A stretch of DNA of 64,000 nt from CAWFGW01 sp963849955 (GTDB taxonomy: Bacteria > Bacteroidota > Bacteroidia > Cytophagales > JAAEPT01): positions 62,001 through 126,000 of the forward strand of contig CAWKJU010000006.1 of the NCBI GenBank assembly GCA_963849955.1, written 5' to 3'. A program made the position numbers and the translations under genes. The notes under the pieces are model-generated. The model saw only the letters and a list, made by a program, of their open reading frames with translations, was not told where the DNA came from and searched no databases. Shown here one piece after another: positions 36,557 through 45,407 of this stretch (positions are counted from its first letter, which is position 1; the number at the start of each line of letters is the position of its first letter).

Positions 36557-36589
36557 AACCCGTAACTCAGTAGCCTTAATAGGTTTTTT

Positions 36590-36629
36590 CCCTGAAATTT
36601 TTTTCGAAAAGTTTCAGGGATTTTTTTTT
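36590..36629 (+). terminator. Terminator after the GH8-GH11 operon
   Basis: CCCTGAAA (36590-36597) pairs with TTTCAGGG (36612-36619), followed by a run of nine T residues. It lies 33 bp after the GH11 stop and just upstream of the CE15 promoter motif. Confidence 0.85.
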
Positions 36630-36658
36630 AATAGTTATTAAATATCAATGACTTACCT

Positions 36659-36685
36659 GTTTACTTTTTCATTTATCAGCCGTAG
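36659..36685 (+). promoter_or_regulatory. ECF-type promoter motif upstream of the CE15 gene
   Basis: GTTTAC (36659-36664), 16 bp, CGTAG (36681-36685), 130 bp before the CE15 start. The surrounding bases TGTTTACTTTT and CAGCCGTAGTT closely match the CE4-GH8 site. Confidence 0.65.
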
Positions 36686-36815
36686 TTTTTAGTGTAGTCA
36701 AGTAATTCAGTTTCAAAGTGAATTTGATTGTCATAACTAATTAATAAACAAGTGTTTGTTTGTTGAAAAATGAGGTTAGAAATATCAAAAAACAAACTAA
36801 AAACTTATAAAAAAG

Positions 36816-39209
36816 ATGAGGAAAATATGCGCGTTATTACCTGTTTTGGTGCTCTTGTTTTGTGCCATTAGTATTACCACTATTTATGGTCAGGTTCCAC
36901 TAGTTTTTGATGTTGAAAATAGAACTTCATCAGGAACCTGTAATACGGCAGCAGGCAACACCAACACAAGTATTTCTTCATTACCCGATCCTTTCACTTT
37001 TACAACTGGAGGCAGAGTAGCTACCTTTGACGACTGGACATGCAGAAGAAACCAAATAAAATCGGATATTGAAAATTATGAAATAGGTCCAAAACCACCG
37101 AAACCCTCAAGTGTTGCTGCGACTTATTCAGGAGGTAAATTAACCGTGGTTTGTACTCAAAACGGTCAAACATTAACGCTGACTTCTAACATTTCAATAC
37201 CATCCGGGGGAGGACCTCATCCCATCGTAATTGGAATGGGAACTCTTTCAGCTTTACCGCAGTCCTCTTCCTTTAATGGAGTGGCTAGAATGACTTTTGA
37301 TCATGATCAGGTAGTAACCTATGCTAATGGATCAGGTTCTATGAATGCTGGTGATCCTTATTTTAAATTATATCCAGGGACTACTATTGGTAAGTACAGC
37401 GCATGGTCTTGGGGCGTTAGTCGTTTGATTGATGGTTTAGAAATTATTGCCGCTCAAAATAATTTAGATATTAGTCGTATATGTGTAACCGGGTGTTCGT
37501 ACGCAGGTAAAATGGCCTTGTTTGCGGGTGCATTTGACGAAAGAATTGCCCTAACAGTAGCCCAGGAATCAGGTGGTGGGGGGATTAACTCATGGAGGAT
37601 GTCACAACAATACACGACTAGAACAGGAGTAAACGTAGAGAAAATTGACAACACGAACTACAGCTGGTTTAAATCGAGTATGCGAAATTTAAATCCAAAT
37701 ACATTACCCCACGATCATCATGAGCTGATAGCTATGATAGCACCAAGAGCATTGTTAATATTGGGTAATCCAACACAAGAGTGGTTATGTGATGAGTCGG
37801 GTTATAAATCTACCATGGCAGCAGCAGAAGTATGGAAGGCGATGGGGGTATCAGATAGATTAGGTTTTGTATTTACACCTGGTCATACACACTGTTATGC
37901 CTCAGATGATCAAAATACGGCAGTAGGTGCATTTGTCAATAAATTTTTGAAAAATAACACCTCAACCAATACTAATATTAGAACGAACCCGACACAAGGT
38001 ACGCAACAAAATATAACAATAAATTCTGCAGTTTTTAGCTGGACTACACCAACTATTACTTTTGAGCCGCTTAATCCAAATGCACCCAAAGTAACTATTA
38101 CCGCTCCGGTAGCTGGTACAAGCATTGAACTGAATGAGTCAATAAACATTACCACCACAGTAACTGACGCGGATAATAATGTAACCAAAGTAGAGTTTTT
38201 TGCAGGAACAAATAAAATAGGAGAAGATGCTTCATCACCATATTCCTTCTCATGGACACCACCTACTGCAGGGAATTATTCATTAACAGCCGTTGTTACG
38301 GATGCTTCTGCGAATACAGGTACCTCTTCGGCTATTGCAATAAGTGTAATTCCACCACCGCTAGAGATTTACAAGACCCTCACACCAATTATTATTGATG
38401 GGCAGGCAGAACAAATTTGGGAAAATACTTTAGTACCCTCTGTAGAAGCTTCAAATGTAATTGTAGAATCGGTGTCTAATGAAACTGATTTGAGCGGTAA
38501 CGCTAAGTTTTTGTGGGATAATGATTATTTGTATGTTTTTGCAACCATTACTGATGAGAGCAAAAATAACGATAGCCAAAATTCGTATGAAGATGACGCT
38601 GTAGAAATATATATTGATATCAATAATGACAAGGCAGCTACTTATGGTGCAAATGATGTGCAGTATACCTTCGGTTGGGATGACGGTGATGTAGTCGGCT
38701 CGTTGCCATCAGGGAGATCAACCACGGGAATTACTTATGCAGCAATAAATACTGATGATGGGTACATTATAGAAGCACGTATTCCATGGACAACCATTCA
38801 AGGTACACCAGCTGTCAATCAATTGATAGGCATTGACTTTATGATTAATGATGATGATAATGGTACGGGACGTGATGGAAAACTTTCATGGTCTGCTACG
38901 GCTGACGATGCATGGCAAAACCCGTCTTTATTTGGTGTAGCCAAACTCGTCTCAGAACCTTTGATAACGGGTAATTCTTCCTTTATCACTTCGTCTTTAA
39001 GTTATTACCCTAACCCATTTACGAACGGATTTTTGATCGAGGCACCTGAAAAAACCACATATCAAATTATAAGTATTGATGGAAGAATCATGGAAGAAGG
39101 ATCAGTAAAAAACAATAAACAAATTGGAAACAAGCTTGCAAAAGGCAGTTATTTACTCCGTCTCCAAAATGGAGATGAAACAATAACAAAGATAGTTTTG
39201 AAGAACTAA
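36816..39209 (+). CDS. Secreted CE15 glucuronoyl esterase with CBM9 and T9SS type A CTD
   Basis: A 797-residue protein with a signal peptide (about 25 residues, ending IYGQ). The CE15 domain (about 28-390) should cleave ester bonds between lignin and glucuronic acid on xylan. The nucleophile Ser228 is in TGCSYAGKMALF, Glu251 in AQESGGGG, and a histidine in FTPGHTHCYA. The usual Arg after the nucleophile is Tyr229. An Ig-like domain (PKVTITAPVAGTSIEL, about 425-510), a CBM9 module paralogous to those of the two preceding genes and a type A CTD (YYPNPFTNGFLIEAP) follow. It has its own ECF-type motif. Confidence 0.88.
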   Translation: MRKICALLPVLVLLFCAISITTIYGQVPLVFDVENRTSSGTCNTAAGNTNTSISSLPDPFTFTTGGRVATFDDWTCRRNQIKSDIENYEIGPKPPKPSSVAATYSGGKLTVVCTQNGQTLTLTSNISIPSGGGPHPIVIGMGTLSALPQSSSFNGVARMTFDHDQVVTYANGSGSMNAGDPYFKLYPGTTIGKYSAWSWGVSRLIDGLEIIAAQNNLDISRICVTGCSYAGKMALFAGAFDERIALTVAQESGGGGINSWRMSQQYTTRTGVNVEKIDNTNYSWFKSSMRNLNPNTLPHDHHELIAMIAPRALLILGNPTQEWLCDESGYKSTMAAAEVWKAMGVSDRLGFVFTPGHTHCYASDDQNTAVGAFVNKFLKNNTSTNTNIRTNPTQGTQQNITINSAVFSWTTPTITFEPLNPNAPKVTITAPVAGTSIELNESINITTTVTDADNNVTKVEFFAGTNKIGEDASSPYSFSWTPPTAGNYSLTAVVTDASANTGTSSAIAISVIPPPLEIYKTLTPIIIDGQAEQIWENTLVPSVEASNVIVESVSNETDLSGNAKFLWDNDYLYVFATITDESKNNDSQNSYEDDAVEIYIDINNDKAATYGANDVQYTFGWDDGDVVGSLPSGRSTTGITYAAINTDDGYIIEARIPWTTIQGTPAVNQLIGIDFMINDDDNGTGRDGKLSWSATADDAWQNPSLFGVAKLVSEPLITGNSSFITSSLSYYPNPFTNGFLIEAPEKTTYQIISIDGRIMEEGSVKNNKQIGNKLAKGSYLLRLQNGDETITKIVLKN

Positions 39210-39324
39210 AAAATGTGAGTGTTATTTTGCAGGTAAAATTTCAAACCTTATCGACACGCATTTTTGGCTTTATTTTTCTCAATCCTATATTATGTAGTTG
39301 TGATAATTGAATAAACCGATATAA

Positions 39325-39353
39325 AAAAACCTCCTTTTTAAAAGGAGGTTTTT
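39325..39353. terminator. Bidirectional terminator between CE15 and GH16 genes
   Basis: AAAAACCTCCTTTT (39325-39338) and AAAAGGAGGTTTTT (39340-39353) form a 14-bp perfect stem with A and T tracts on either side. Lying between two convergent genes, it can end transcription from both. Confidence 0.88.
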
Positions 39354-39382
39354 CATTTTAGAGAATTTGGTAAAGAAATAAT

Positions 39383-40945
39383 TTATTCCTTCACGATTTT
39401 TTTCACAAGGGTGTTTTTATTAGTGGTTACTTTTAAAGAATAAACACCGGAAGCAAACGGTTCTAAATTAATTCGAGTTTGTGTATTAATTAAACTTTCA
39501 TACATCACTTCACCTTTCATGTTAATAAGTTGAATGTTGCCTATATCGTTTGTCGTTTTAGACAAAGCTACATCAACATATTCCTTCGCAGGAACAGGGT
39601 AGACAGCGAGATGATTATCTAATTCATTATTTTTTATATTCGTAATGAGTTCACAGCCTTTTTGTTCCAAATAAAAATTGTCTGCATAGGCGGTACCACC
39701 TTCAGGGTTATAATAATAAATGCGAGCAGATGAAGTGTTACCAGTAGTAAAGGTGAATGTTTTCTCTTGCCATACATTGTTATCGATTCTTAAATTTAAT
39801 TCAGCAGAGCCATATTCTTTTACACCTATAAAAGCGGCTCCACCACCGTCTTTTCGCACGCGCACGCGAAGGCTGTAGGTGGTGTTTGGTAATACTGACA
39901 CTACTTGCTCTGCAGCCCCATTTCCAACGGATACGGCATAGGCACCTTCATAACTGTTTGAGGTAGGGTTGCGAGTACCCCAACCGGTCCAGTTAGTTAA
40001 CCCATTGTCTTCGAACCCGGGGTTCTTTATTATATTTCCGTTACAGCTTAATACACATTCATTCTTATTGGTATTACCGCCCACACAGTTAGAGCAGTCG
40101 TCTAAATAAGCATTACCGTTTTTATCCCAATTACAATCTAAATCACCATTGCCCAATTGAAAGATTCTTACGTAGTCAATCTCATATTTTATAGGGAACT
40201 GTGTGTTGGAGTAGTCACCGCCATTATTACCCCCAATAGCTTGGTTCAAAATAAGATAATGTGGTTGGCGGAACGGATTTTTATAATCGCCTAAACTTCC
40301 GTTAAATGTTTGCGATAAATCAACCGCATTAATTAAGATACCATCGACATACAATCGAATGTAGTCGGGTGTCCATTCCATCATAAAAATATGAAATTGG
40401 TCTTTCCAATCACTTGAAAAGGAGGAGACTGGAATGGTTTGGGAGTCCCATTTACCTGACCAGCGTGTTTCTGTACCCCATGCAGCATTGCCTAACAGTT
40501 TCCCTTTATAATATTCCATGATGTCTATTTCACCATTACTGGGCCATTCACCACTTTCTCCTAAGGTCCAGAAGGCGGGCCATGAACCCGAGCGAATATC
40601 AATTTTTGCACGACATTCAAATCGTCCGTATTGGTGAACGACCTTTCCCCAAGAGACTAAGCTAGCACTGCTAATTTCATGATTTTGATAGTTGTCTTTT
40701 CGGGCTTCAATTATTAAATGACCGTTTTCAACGCGCGCATTTTCCAACCGATTAGCTGTATAGTTTTGAGCTTCATTATTTCGAATAGAATAACCCGTTT
40801 CATAACGCCAATTAGCAGTGCTGGGCAGGCCGTCAACATCAAACTCATCCGACCAGACAAGCTTATAATTTTCGTGATTAAATGTGGTTTGCGCACACAA
40901 AAATCCAGCAAATAAATTTAATGAAATGAGCAGGTGTTTTTTCAT
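39383..40945 (-). CDS. Secreted GH16 laminarinase-like glucanase with CBM and T9SS type A CTD
   Basis: With the ATG at 40945 (giving signal peptide MKKHLLISLNLFAGFLCAQ) the protein has 520 residues; the frame itself extends 69 bp further upstream. The GH16 domain (about 22-265) has the catalytic ExDxxE motif as Glu139, Asp141 and Glu144 in NGEIDIMEYY, and WSDEFDVDG and GRFECRAKID as in beta-1,3-glucanases. A short Cys-rich module with LDDCSNCVGGN, a CBM4-like jelly roll (IIKNPGFEDNGLTNW) and a type A CTD (VYPVPAKEYVDVALS, ending KKIVKE) follow. It is the only enzyme gene of the island on the minus strand and has no GTTTAC-type motif. Confidence 0.9.
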   Translation of the reverse strand: MKKHLLISLNLFAGFLCAQTTFNHENYKLVWSDEFDVDGLPSTANWRYETGYSIRNNEAQNYTANRLENARVENGHLIIEARKDNYQNHEISSASLVSWGKVVHQYGRFECRAKIDIRSGSWPAFWTLGESGEWPSNGEIDIMEYYKGKLLGNAAWGTETRWSGKWDSQTIPVSSFSSDWKDQFHIFMMEWTPDYIRLYVDGILINAVDLSQTFNGSLGDYKNPFRQPHYLILNQAIGGNNGGDYSNTQFPIKYEIDYVRIFQLGNGDLDCNWDKNGNAYLDDCSNCVGGNTNKNECVLSCNGNIIKNPGFEDNGLTNWTGWGTRNPTSNSYEGAYAVSVGNGAAEQVVSVLPNTTYSLRVRVRKDGGGAAFIGVKEYGSAELNLRIDNNVWQEKTFTFTTGNTSSARIYYYNPEGGTAYADNFYLEQKGCELITNIKNNELDNHLAVYPVPAKEYVDVALSKTTNDIGNIQLINMKGEVMYESLINTQTRINLEPFASGVYSLKVTTNKNTLVKKIVKE

Positions 40946-41079
40946 AATTATATAAGTGTAATATCTTGTAATATAATGATTTATGATGAATTCAAAAAGT
41001 GCTGTTGTTTGCAATTTTTTTTAACTTGAAGCATTAATATGAGCCATATTACTTCATTAGTCAAAGAATCCTGAGGCTA

Positions 41080-42693
41080 TTAATAAACTACGGATAAATG
41101 AAAAATTTCTTCACCATCGTTGATATTAATGGTGTAGTATCCTGGGGTTATTTTTTTAGAATCATTTAATTCACCGTTCCACTCACCAGGTATTCGTAGT
41201 GTTTGGATTAATTGCCCCCATTTATTGTAAATTTTTGCTTCACCCACTTGTTCAAAATAGAAGTTATCATCAACACCATCGTTGTTGGGGGTAAAAAAGG
41301 CATCTTTACATTTTTCAATGGGTACTTCGATATTATCATCAATCAATTTCACACAACGGTCACTAGCTTGCGCATAGAGTAGGTAGTTGGGGTTACTTAA
41401 GTTGTTAAAAACACCTTTTGTTGTTGTAAATACTCTATCCGTAGCTTTACTTCTTAGATGATATTGTAGATTTTCTTGAGGTTGGTTGAAGGCTTTTATT
41501 TTTAAACTTCCAGCTTCTTGGCAAGTAGCACCTGCGATGTCAAATTGAAACCCTAAATGATTAAGGCAGCTTGATACAGTAACTTTTTGAGTGTCAGAAA
41601 ATAAAGTTAAATCTGGAAATAGCGGGTGAGTCACCACGAAGTTATAAAGTCCACTATTTTCTATTTGCATAGAATCAATTGAATAGGTGTCGTTGTTAGA
41701 TGTACTTAAAATTTCTCCATCCACATACCAGGTATAGGTCACATTAGCCGTGTTGGTTGCAATTCCTGTACTGAAACTTGCTGAGTCATACTCAAAATAG
41801 TTGGGCTTTAACGGGTTGGAAAAATTCCATTGAGGTGTGATTTTAAAAATGTCGCTATAGTTGGGGTTAACTAAAAGGGGTGTGAAGTCCTCAAAACTTA
41901 GAAAGTTATTATATAGTCTAACTTTTTCTAACACTGGTAACATGCTCATATCGGGAAAAGAGGTTAACGAACTGTTGTTCACATATAAGAATTTTAATTT
42001 TTTATTAGAAGATAACTCAGGAAGTGATGTAAGGTTGTTGTACCCAATGTTTAAATACTCTAAGCTGTCCAATGCAGATAAATCAGGTAATTGGCTAAGG
42101 CCACATAAATAGCAACTTAGCTCTCTTAACTTTGATAGCCCGACAAGGGAGGGTAGTTCCTTAAGGTCTGTATTTCTGAAAACGAGTAAGTATTCTAATT
42201 CTGTTAGATTAGATAAACCACTTAGCAATGTTAAATTATTCTGGCTAAGATCTAAGTACTGCAGTTGAGTAGGTAAGGAAGGGCTGGTGGTGATGAAATT
42301 GTTTCTAGCTATTATTTTTTTTATTGATGTTGAGTTTGAAAAATCGGGTAATTCAACTAACTCATTTTCCTCAATAGTAAGCTCTTTTAATAGAGGTAAA
42401 TCTACTAACTCATCCACGTGGGTTAAGTTGTTATTGTTAAGGTCAATCACTTTTAGATTAGTGAAAAACTGAATACCGTCAGCATTAATAATATCAAAAC
42501 CACTACAATTTAAAGTATCAGGGAGTGCGGCCTGTGATAAAATCAAATTACCTTGTGTATCAAACATTCCAGTAAAGGATTGCTCAATGCAACTTTTAAA
42601 TGGAGGATCGGCAATAGGATACGTTTGACCAAGGACACCTTTATGACTTAGAAAAATACTAATTAACGCTATGGTAATTATTAATTGTCTCAT
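41080..42693 (-). CDS. Secreted leucine-rich-repeat protein with T9SS type B CTD
   Basis: A 537-residue protein with a signal peptide (about 22 residues, ending VLGQ). About nine 22-23 residue leucine-rich repeats span 60-275 (LKVIDLNNNNLTHVDEL, LQYLDLSQNNLTLLSGL, LEYLNIGYNNLTSLPEL). An Ig-like part (TYTWYVDGEILSTSNN) comes before the type B CTD (FFTPNNDGVDDNFYF, KIYNKWGQLIQTL, PGYYTININDGE). The LRR face suggests a surface binding protein. Its start overlaps the stop of the anti-sigma-like gene by one base (TAATG), so it is translationally coupled to the sigma operon. Confidence 0.87.
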   Translation of the reverse strand: MRQLIITIALISIFLSHKGVLGQTYPIADPPFKSCIEQSFTGMFDTQGNLILSQAALPDTLNCSGFDIINADGIQFFTNLKVIDLNNNNLTHVDELVDLPLLKELTIEENELVELPDFSNSTSIKKIIARNNFITTSPSLPTQLQYLDLSQNNLTLLSGLSNLTELEYLLVFRNTDLKELPSLVGLSKLRELSCYLCGLSQLPDLSALDSLEYLNIGYNNLTSLPELSSNKKLKFLYVNNSSLTSFPDMSMLPVLEKVRLYNNFLSFEDFTPLLVNPNYSDIFKITPQWNFSNPLKPNYFEYDSASFSTGIATNTANVTYTWYVDGEILSTSNNDTYSIDSMQIENSGLYNFVVTHPLFPDLTLFSDTQKVTVSSCLNHLGFQFDIAGATCQEAGSLKIKAFNQPQENLQYHLRSKATDRVFTTTKGVFNNLSNPNYLLYAQASDRCVKLIDDNIEVPIEKCKDAFFTPNNDGVDDNFYFEQVGEAKIYNKWGQLIQTLRIPGEWNGELNDSKKITPGYYTININDGEEIFHLSVVY

Positions 42694-43799
42694 TATTGAG
42701 TGACTGTAATTCCTCCTTTTAAGAAATTGCCGTCTTCATAATTAATTGTAAATATAAAGTATCCAGCTTGAATTTCATTTGCTGAATTTTTGCCGTCCCA
42801 TGTCGATGATTCATTCGCAGGTATTATTTTTTGTATTATTTCTAATCCAGTTTTAGTATAAATGGTTAATACACCGGCAACGTTTGCAGTTGGTATTTCC
42901 CAAACCTCTCCAAAATTAGGGTTAAAATCTACATTTATGGCGCACTTTTTACTTTTTAAGGTAAGAGGAAAGCGTTTTTTACACTCCTGAGCACCACTTA
43001 CTAAAACGGTATAGTTTCCATCTTTTAACCCATAGTTAGACAAAATGAGTTGATTCTCCTCATTAAAAATTTGTTTGTTTATGGGGGGAGTCAATCCGCT
43101 AATTTCACCTATTTCAATCGCATTTTCATTTTTACCTTCACAGCCACTTATAGCATGAATATCGACTTTGATATTTGCCGTGTTACATACAGGCACAGCT
43201 TTCTGGGGTGTAATAACTTCTTCGGTAGTTTGAATTTCTATAGGGTTGTTCACTACTGCTGGTGTATCAACAATTTGAATGGGGTATTTCTGAATAGTTG
43301 TAGGTGGAGTTGGGGTTTCCTCCTTCGTCACAGTTACAGGTTGGGGTTGGGTTTCCTTCTGAGAACTAGTATGGGGTGGAGACTCCGGTATGTTATTTAC
43401 TTTTTCATGTGGCTCACTAATTTCAGTAGGGGATACCAATGTTTCTTTTTGTTGAATTTCTTGACGTTCAGATAATTTTATTTCGTTTGGCTCTTTTGAC
43501 TTTGTGATGATGAACAAACCAGTTACTACGGCAACTAAAACAACGCTTCCTCCAAGAAGGAACTTTTGTATTTTATTTCTTTTATTTTTAATTCGAGCAG
43601 ATTCTTCTTTTGCTAATGCTTTTACTTGCAATAAGCGGTTTTGAATAACCAGTTTTTGTGCAGCTTGAGCTAGTTTCAATTGCTTTTGAAGGTGGATATT
43701 TGTGCTTAATTCCGCCTTAAAATTAGCCAATTCGCTGCCCGACAGCTCACCATTTAAGTAAACTTCAACTACTTCGAATATGTCGTTATTATTAGCCAT
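42693..43799 (-). CDS. Transmembrane anti-sigma-like protein with type B CTD-like end
   Basis: A 368-residue protein with the same plan as the one at 23615-24769. It has a cytoplasmic helical N-terminus with VEVYLNGELSGSELANFKAEL, a transmembrane helix at about 83-102, and a long Pro/Thr/Glu-rich linker to about 200. A Cys-containing SprB-like part follows (ISGCEGKNENAIEIGEISG, LKDGNYTVLVSGAQECK), then a CTD-like end (VLTIYTKTGLEII, STWDGKNSANEIQAGYF, GGITVTQ). It overlaps the sigma gene by 8 bp. No signal peptide is present, so it sits in the inner membrane with a periplasmic C-terminus. Confidence 0.75.
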   Translation of the reverse strand: MANNNDIFEVVEVYLNGELSGSELANFKAELSTNIHLQKQLKLAQAAQKLVIQNRLLQVKALAKEESARIKNKRNKIQKFLLGGSVVLVAVVTGLFIITKSKEPNEIKLSERQEIQQKETLVSPTEISEPHEKVNNIPESPPHTSSQKETQPQPVTVTKEETPTPPTTIQKYPIQIVDTPAVVNNPIEIQTTEEVITPQKAVPVCNTANIKVDIHAISGCEGKNENAIEIGEISGLTPPINKQIFNEENQLILSNYGLKDGNYTVLVSGAQECKKRFPLTLKSKKCAINVDFNPNFGEVWEIPTANVAGVLTIYTKTGLEIIQKIIPANESSTWDGKNSANEIQAGYFIFTINYEDGNFLKGGITVTQ

Positions 43800-44379
43800 T
43801 GGTCAGCAATTCAATTATCTCAGGTTTTTCTTCTAACTCCTTGTATAACTTTTCTTTACAACGTTTAAGTTGCATCTTGACAGCCCCTACCGATGACATG
43901 CCCATGCGAATAGCTACATCTTCCAGTAGTAATTGGCTGTAAATCGTATAATTTAATAGTTCGGTACATTTGTCACCCAAGTCTGAAAACAAACTTTTAA
44001 TTAGGTTTTCTTCTTGATTTAAGAAATCAATGACAGCAAAATTTTCAGTACTATCTGTTGTGAATTCATTATCTGCCACATCATCCACTAAAGTCAATCG
44101 GTTATGTTTTTTTATTTTATTCAACCACCTGTTAATACTTAATCGAAACAGGTAACCGTAAACTTTATATTTCTCTTCATTAAACTCTTTTGCAATGATC
44201 TGATTGTAGAAATAAAGAAGGGCATCCTGAAATATATCATTTGCATCATCCCTGATTCCACCACGGGTGGTAATATAGTTCTTCACCATAGGGAAAACTT
44301 TTTGATAGAGCAGTTCTATTACAGCTTTATCTTTTCCTTGACGGATGAGTGACGGAATCTCTTTTTCTTCAATTTTCAC
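43792..44379 (-). CDS. ECF-type RNA polymerase sigma factor
   Basis: A 195-residue sigma-70 family protein with regions 2 (about 20-95; DDANDIFQDALLYFYNQI, VYGYLFRLSINRWLNKI) and 4 (about 130-180; LLEDVAIRMGMSSVGAVKMQ). It is first in an operon with the CTD-bearing anti-sigma-like gene and the LRR/type B gene, and divergent from a PorP gene, the same layout as at 22553-26333. A degenerate GTTAC-17 bp-TGTAT motif lies just upstream. Confidence 0.87.
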   Translation of the reverse strand: MKIEEKEIPSLIRQGKDKAVIELLYQKVFPMVKNYITTRGGIRDDANDIFQDALLYFYNQIIAKEFNEEKYKVYGYLFRLSINRWLNKIKKHNRLTLVDDVADNEFTTDSTENFAVIDFLNQEENLIKSLFSDLGDKCTELLNYTIYSQLLLEDVAIRMGMSSVGAVKMQLKRCKEKLYKELEEKPEIIELLTNG

Positions 44380-44391
44380 TTACTACAACTA

Positions 44392-44418
44392 ATACATTTC
44401 TTTCAAACTGAAAGTAAC
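44392..44418 (-). promoter_or_regulatory. Possible ECF-type promoter upstream of the sigma gene (degenerate)
   Basis: On the minus strand GTTAC (44418-44414), 17 bp, TGTAT (44396-44392), 12 bp before the sigma ATG. It is one base longer in the spacer and shorter in the first half than the four good sites, so it is only suggestive of autoregulation. Confidence 0.3.
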
Positions 44419-44466
44419 GAAATGGGAATTAAAAATATATTTATTAATTCGTATCATTACAGTTGA

Positions 44467-45336
44467 TTGAAAATTAATAACGTTATAACGACCCTCATTT
44501 TCATTCTTTTATATCAATATATAAAAGCACAAATCCCCTTATATCCTGATATCTATTCCTCATACAACGTAAATAGGGTAGTTTTGAGCCCTTCGTTCAT
44601 TCCAGATAATGGTAACTATGGCTTATCTGGCGTCTATAAATTTAAACCCGGTGAGGCCAATATCGCATTATATGATTTTAGTGCAATTGTGGTAAAAAAT
44701 CTTGAAAATAATAATAAACAGCTCTTTCGACTCTCTTTTTATAACGAGAAAGAAGGGCCTTATATCAATTCTCCGAGAGCATATGGTAATTATGCCTATC
44801 GCATTAGTTTGTCGAAAGGAACCAGTTTGAGTGCAGGTATTGCTATGGGGTTTGTCAGCCGTCAATTTTCTGCTCCTTCTGCTACCGGAGCAGGTAATGT
44901 GTTTATGCCTGATGCGAATGCTGGTATTGAATTTAGCTATAAACAGTTTCACGCCAGCGCGGCCATGTATCAGCTGTTTCAATCTGAAGGTACCGCGATA
45001 GAAGCTAAGCTAAAGTTGAATAGCTACTATCAGTTGTATTGTGAACAAAGGTTTACACTTTCAGAGCAATGGGAATTAAAACCTCAGGTGCTTTTACGCG
45101 TATTGCCCGAAGTTACCAACCAATGGCTGGGAGGAGTCAGTGTTGGTTATAAAAAAAGGATTGAAATTTCCAGTATTTATACGCAGCGTAGGGGGGTAGC
45201 TTTTCAGGCGATGGTGAAAATTGTCAACGATTATTTTCCTGTAACGATTAGTGTTTTATACAATTCCGCGGTACTTTCCCAAACCCCTGTTTGGTTAAAT
45301 TCTACCGAGTTGGGTGCAAGTTATATAAGTGATTAA
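44467..45336 (+). CDS. PorP/SprF family T9SS outer-membrane protein
   Basis: A 289-residue protein with a signal peptide (about 21 residues, ending YIKAQ) and PorP features: YSSYNVNRVVLSPSFIPDN at the N-terminus, AYRISLSKGTSLSAGIAMGF in the middle and repeated barrel strands to the end. It starts with TTG (TTGAAAATTAAT); no in-frame ATG precedes the signal peptide. It is divergent from the sigma operon with the LRR/type B protein, its probable surface partner. Confidence 0.8.
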   Translation: MKINNVITTLIFILLYQYIKAQIPLYPDIYSSYNVNRVVLSPSFIPDNGNYGLSGVYKFKPGEANIALYDFSAIVVKNLENNNKQLFRLSFYNEKEGPYINSPRAYGNYAYRISLSKGTSLSAGIAMGFVSRQFSAPSATGAGNVFMPDANAGIEFSYKQFHASAAMYQLFQSEGTAIEAKLKLNSYYQLYCEQRFTLSEQWELKPQVLLRVLPEVTNQWLGGVSVGYKKRIEISSIYTQRRGVAFQAMVKIVNDYFPVTISVLYNSAVLSQTPVWLNSTELGASYISD

Positions 45337-45407
45337 CTGCTAGTTAACGAGGAGCTATTGGTTAAAAAAGTTGCTCAAATTCATCTCTAACAAGTAGCGG
45401 GTATCCA

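Noticed and set aside
43050..43475. 141-codon ORF opposite the anti-sigma-like gene
   Set aside because: Antisense to the Pro/Thr-rich linker and SprB-like part; composition (Phe/Tyr/Trp/Cys-rich) is typical of a shadow frame.
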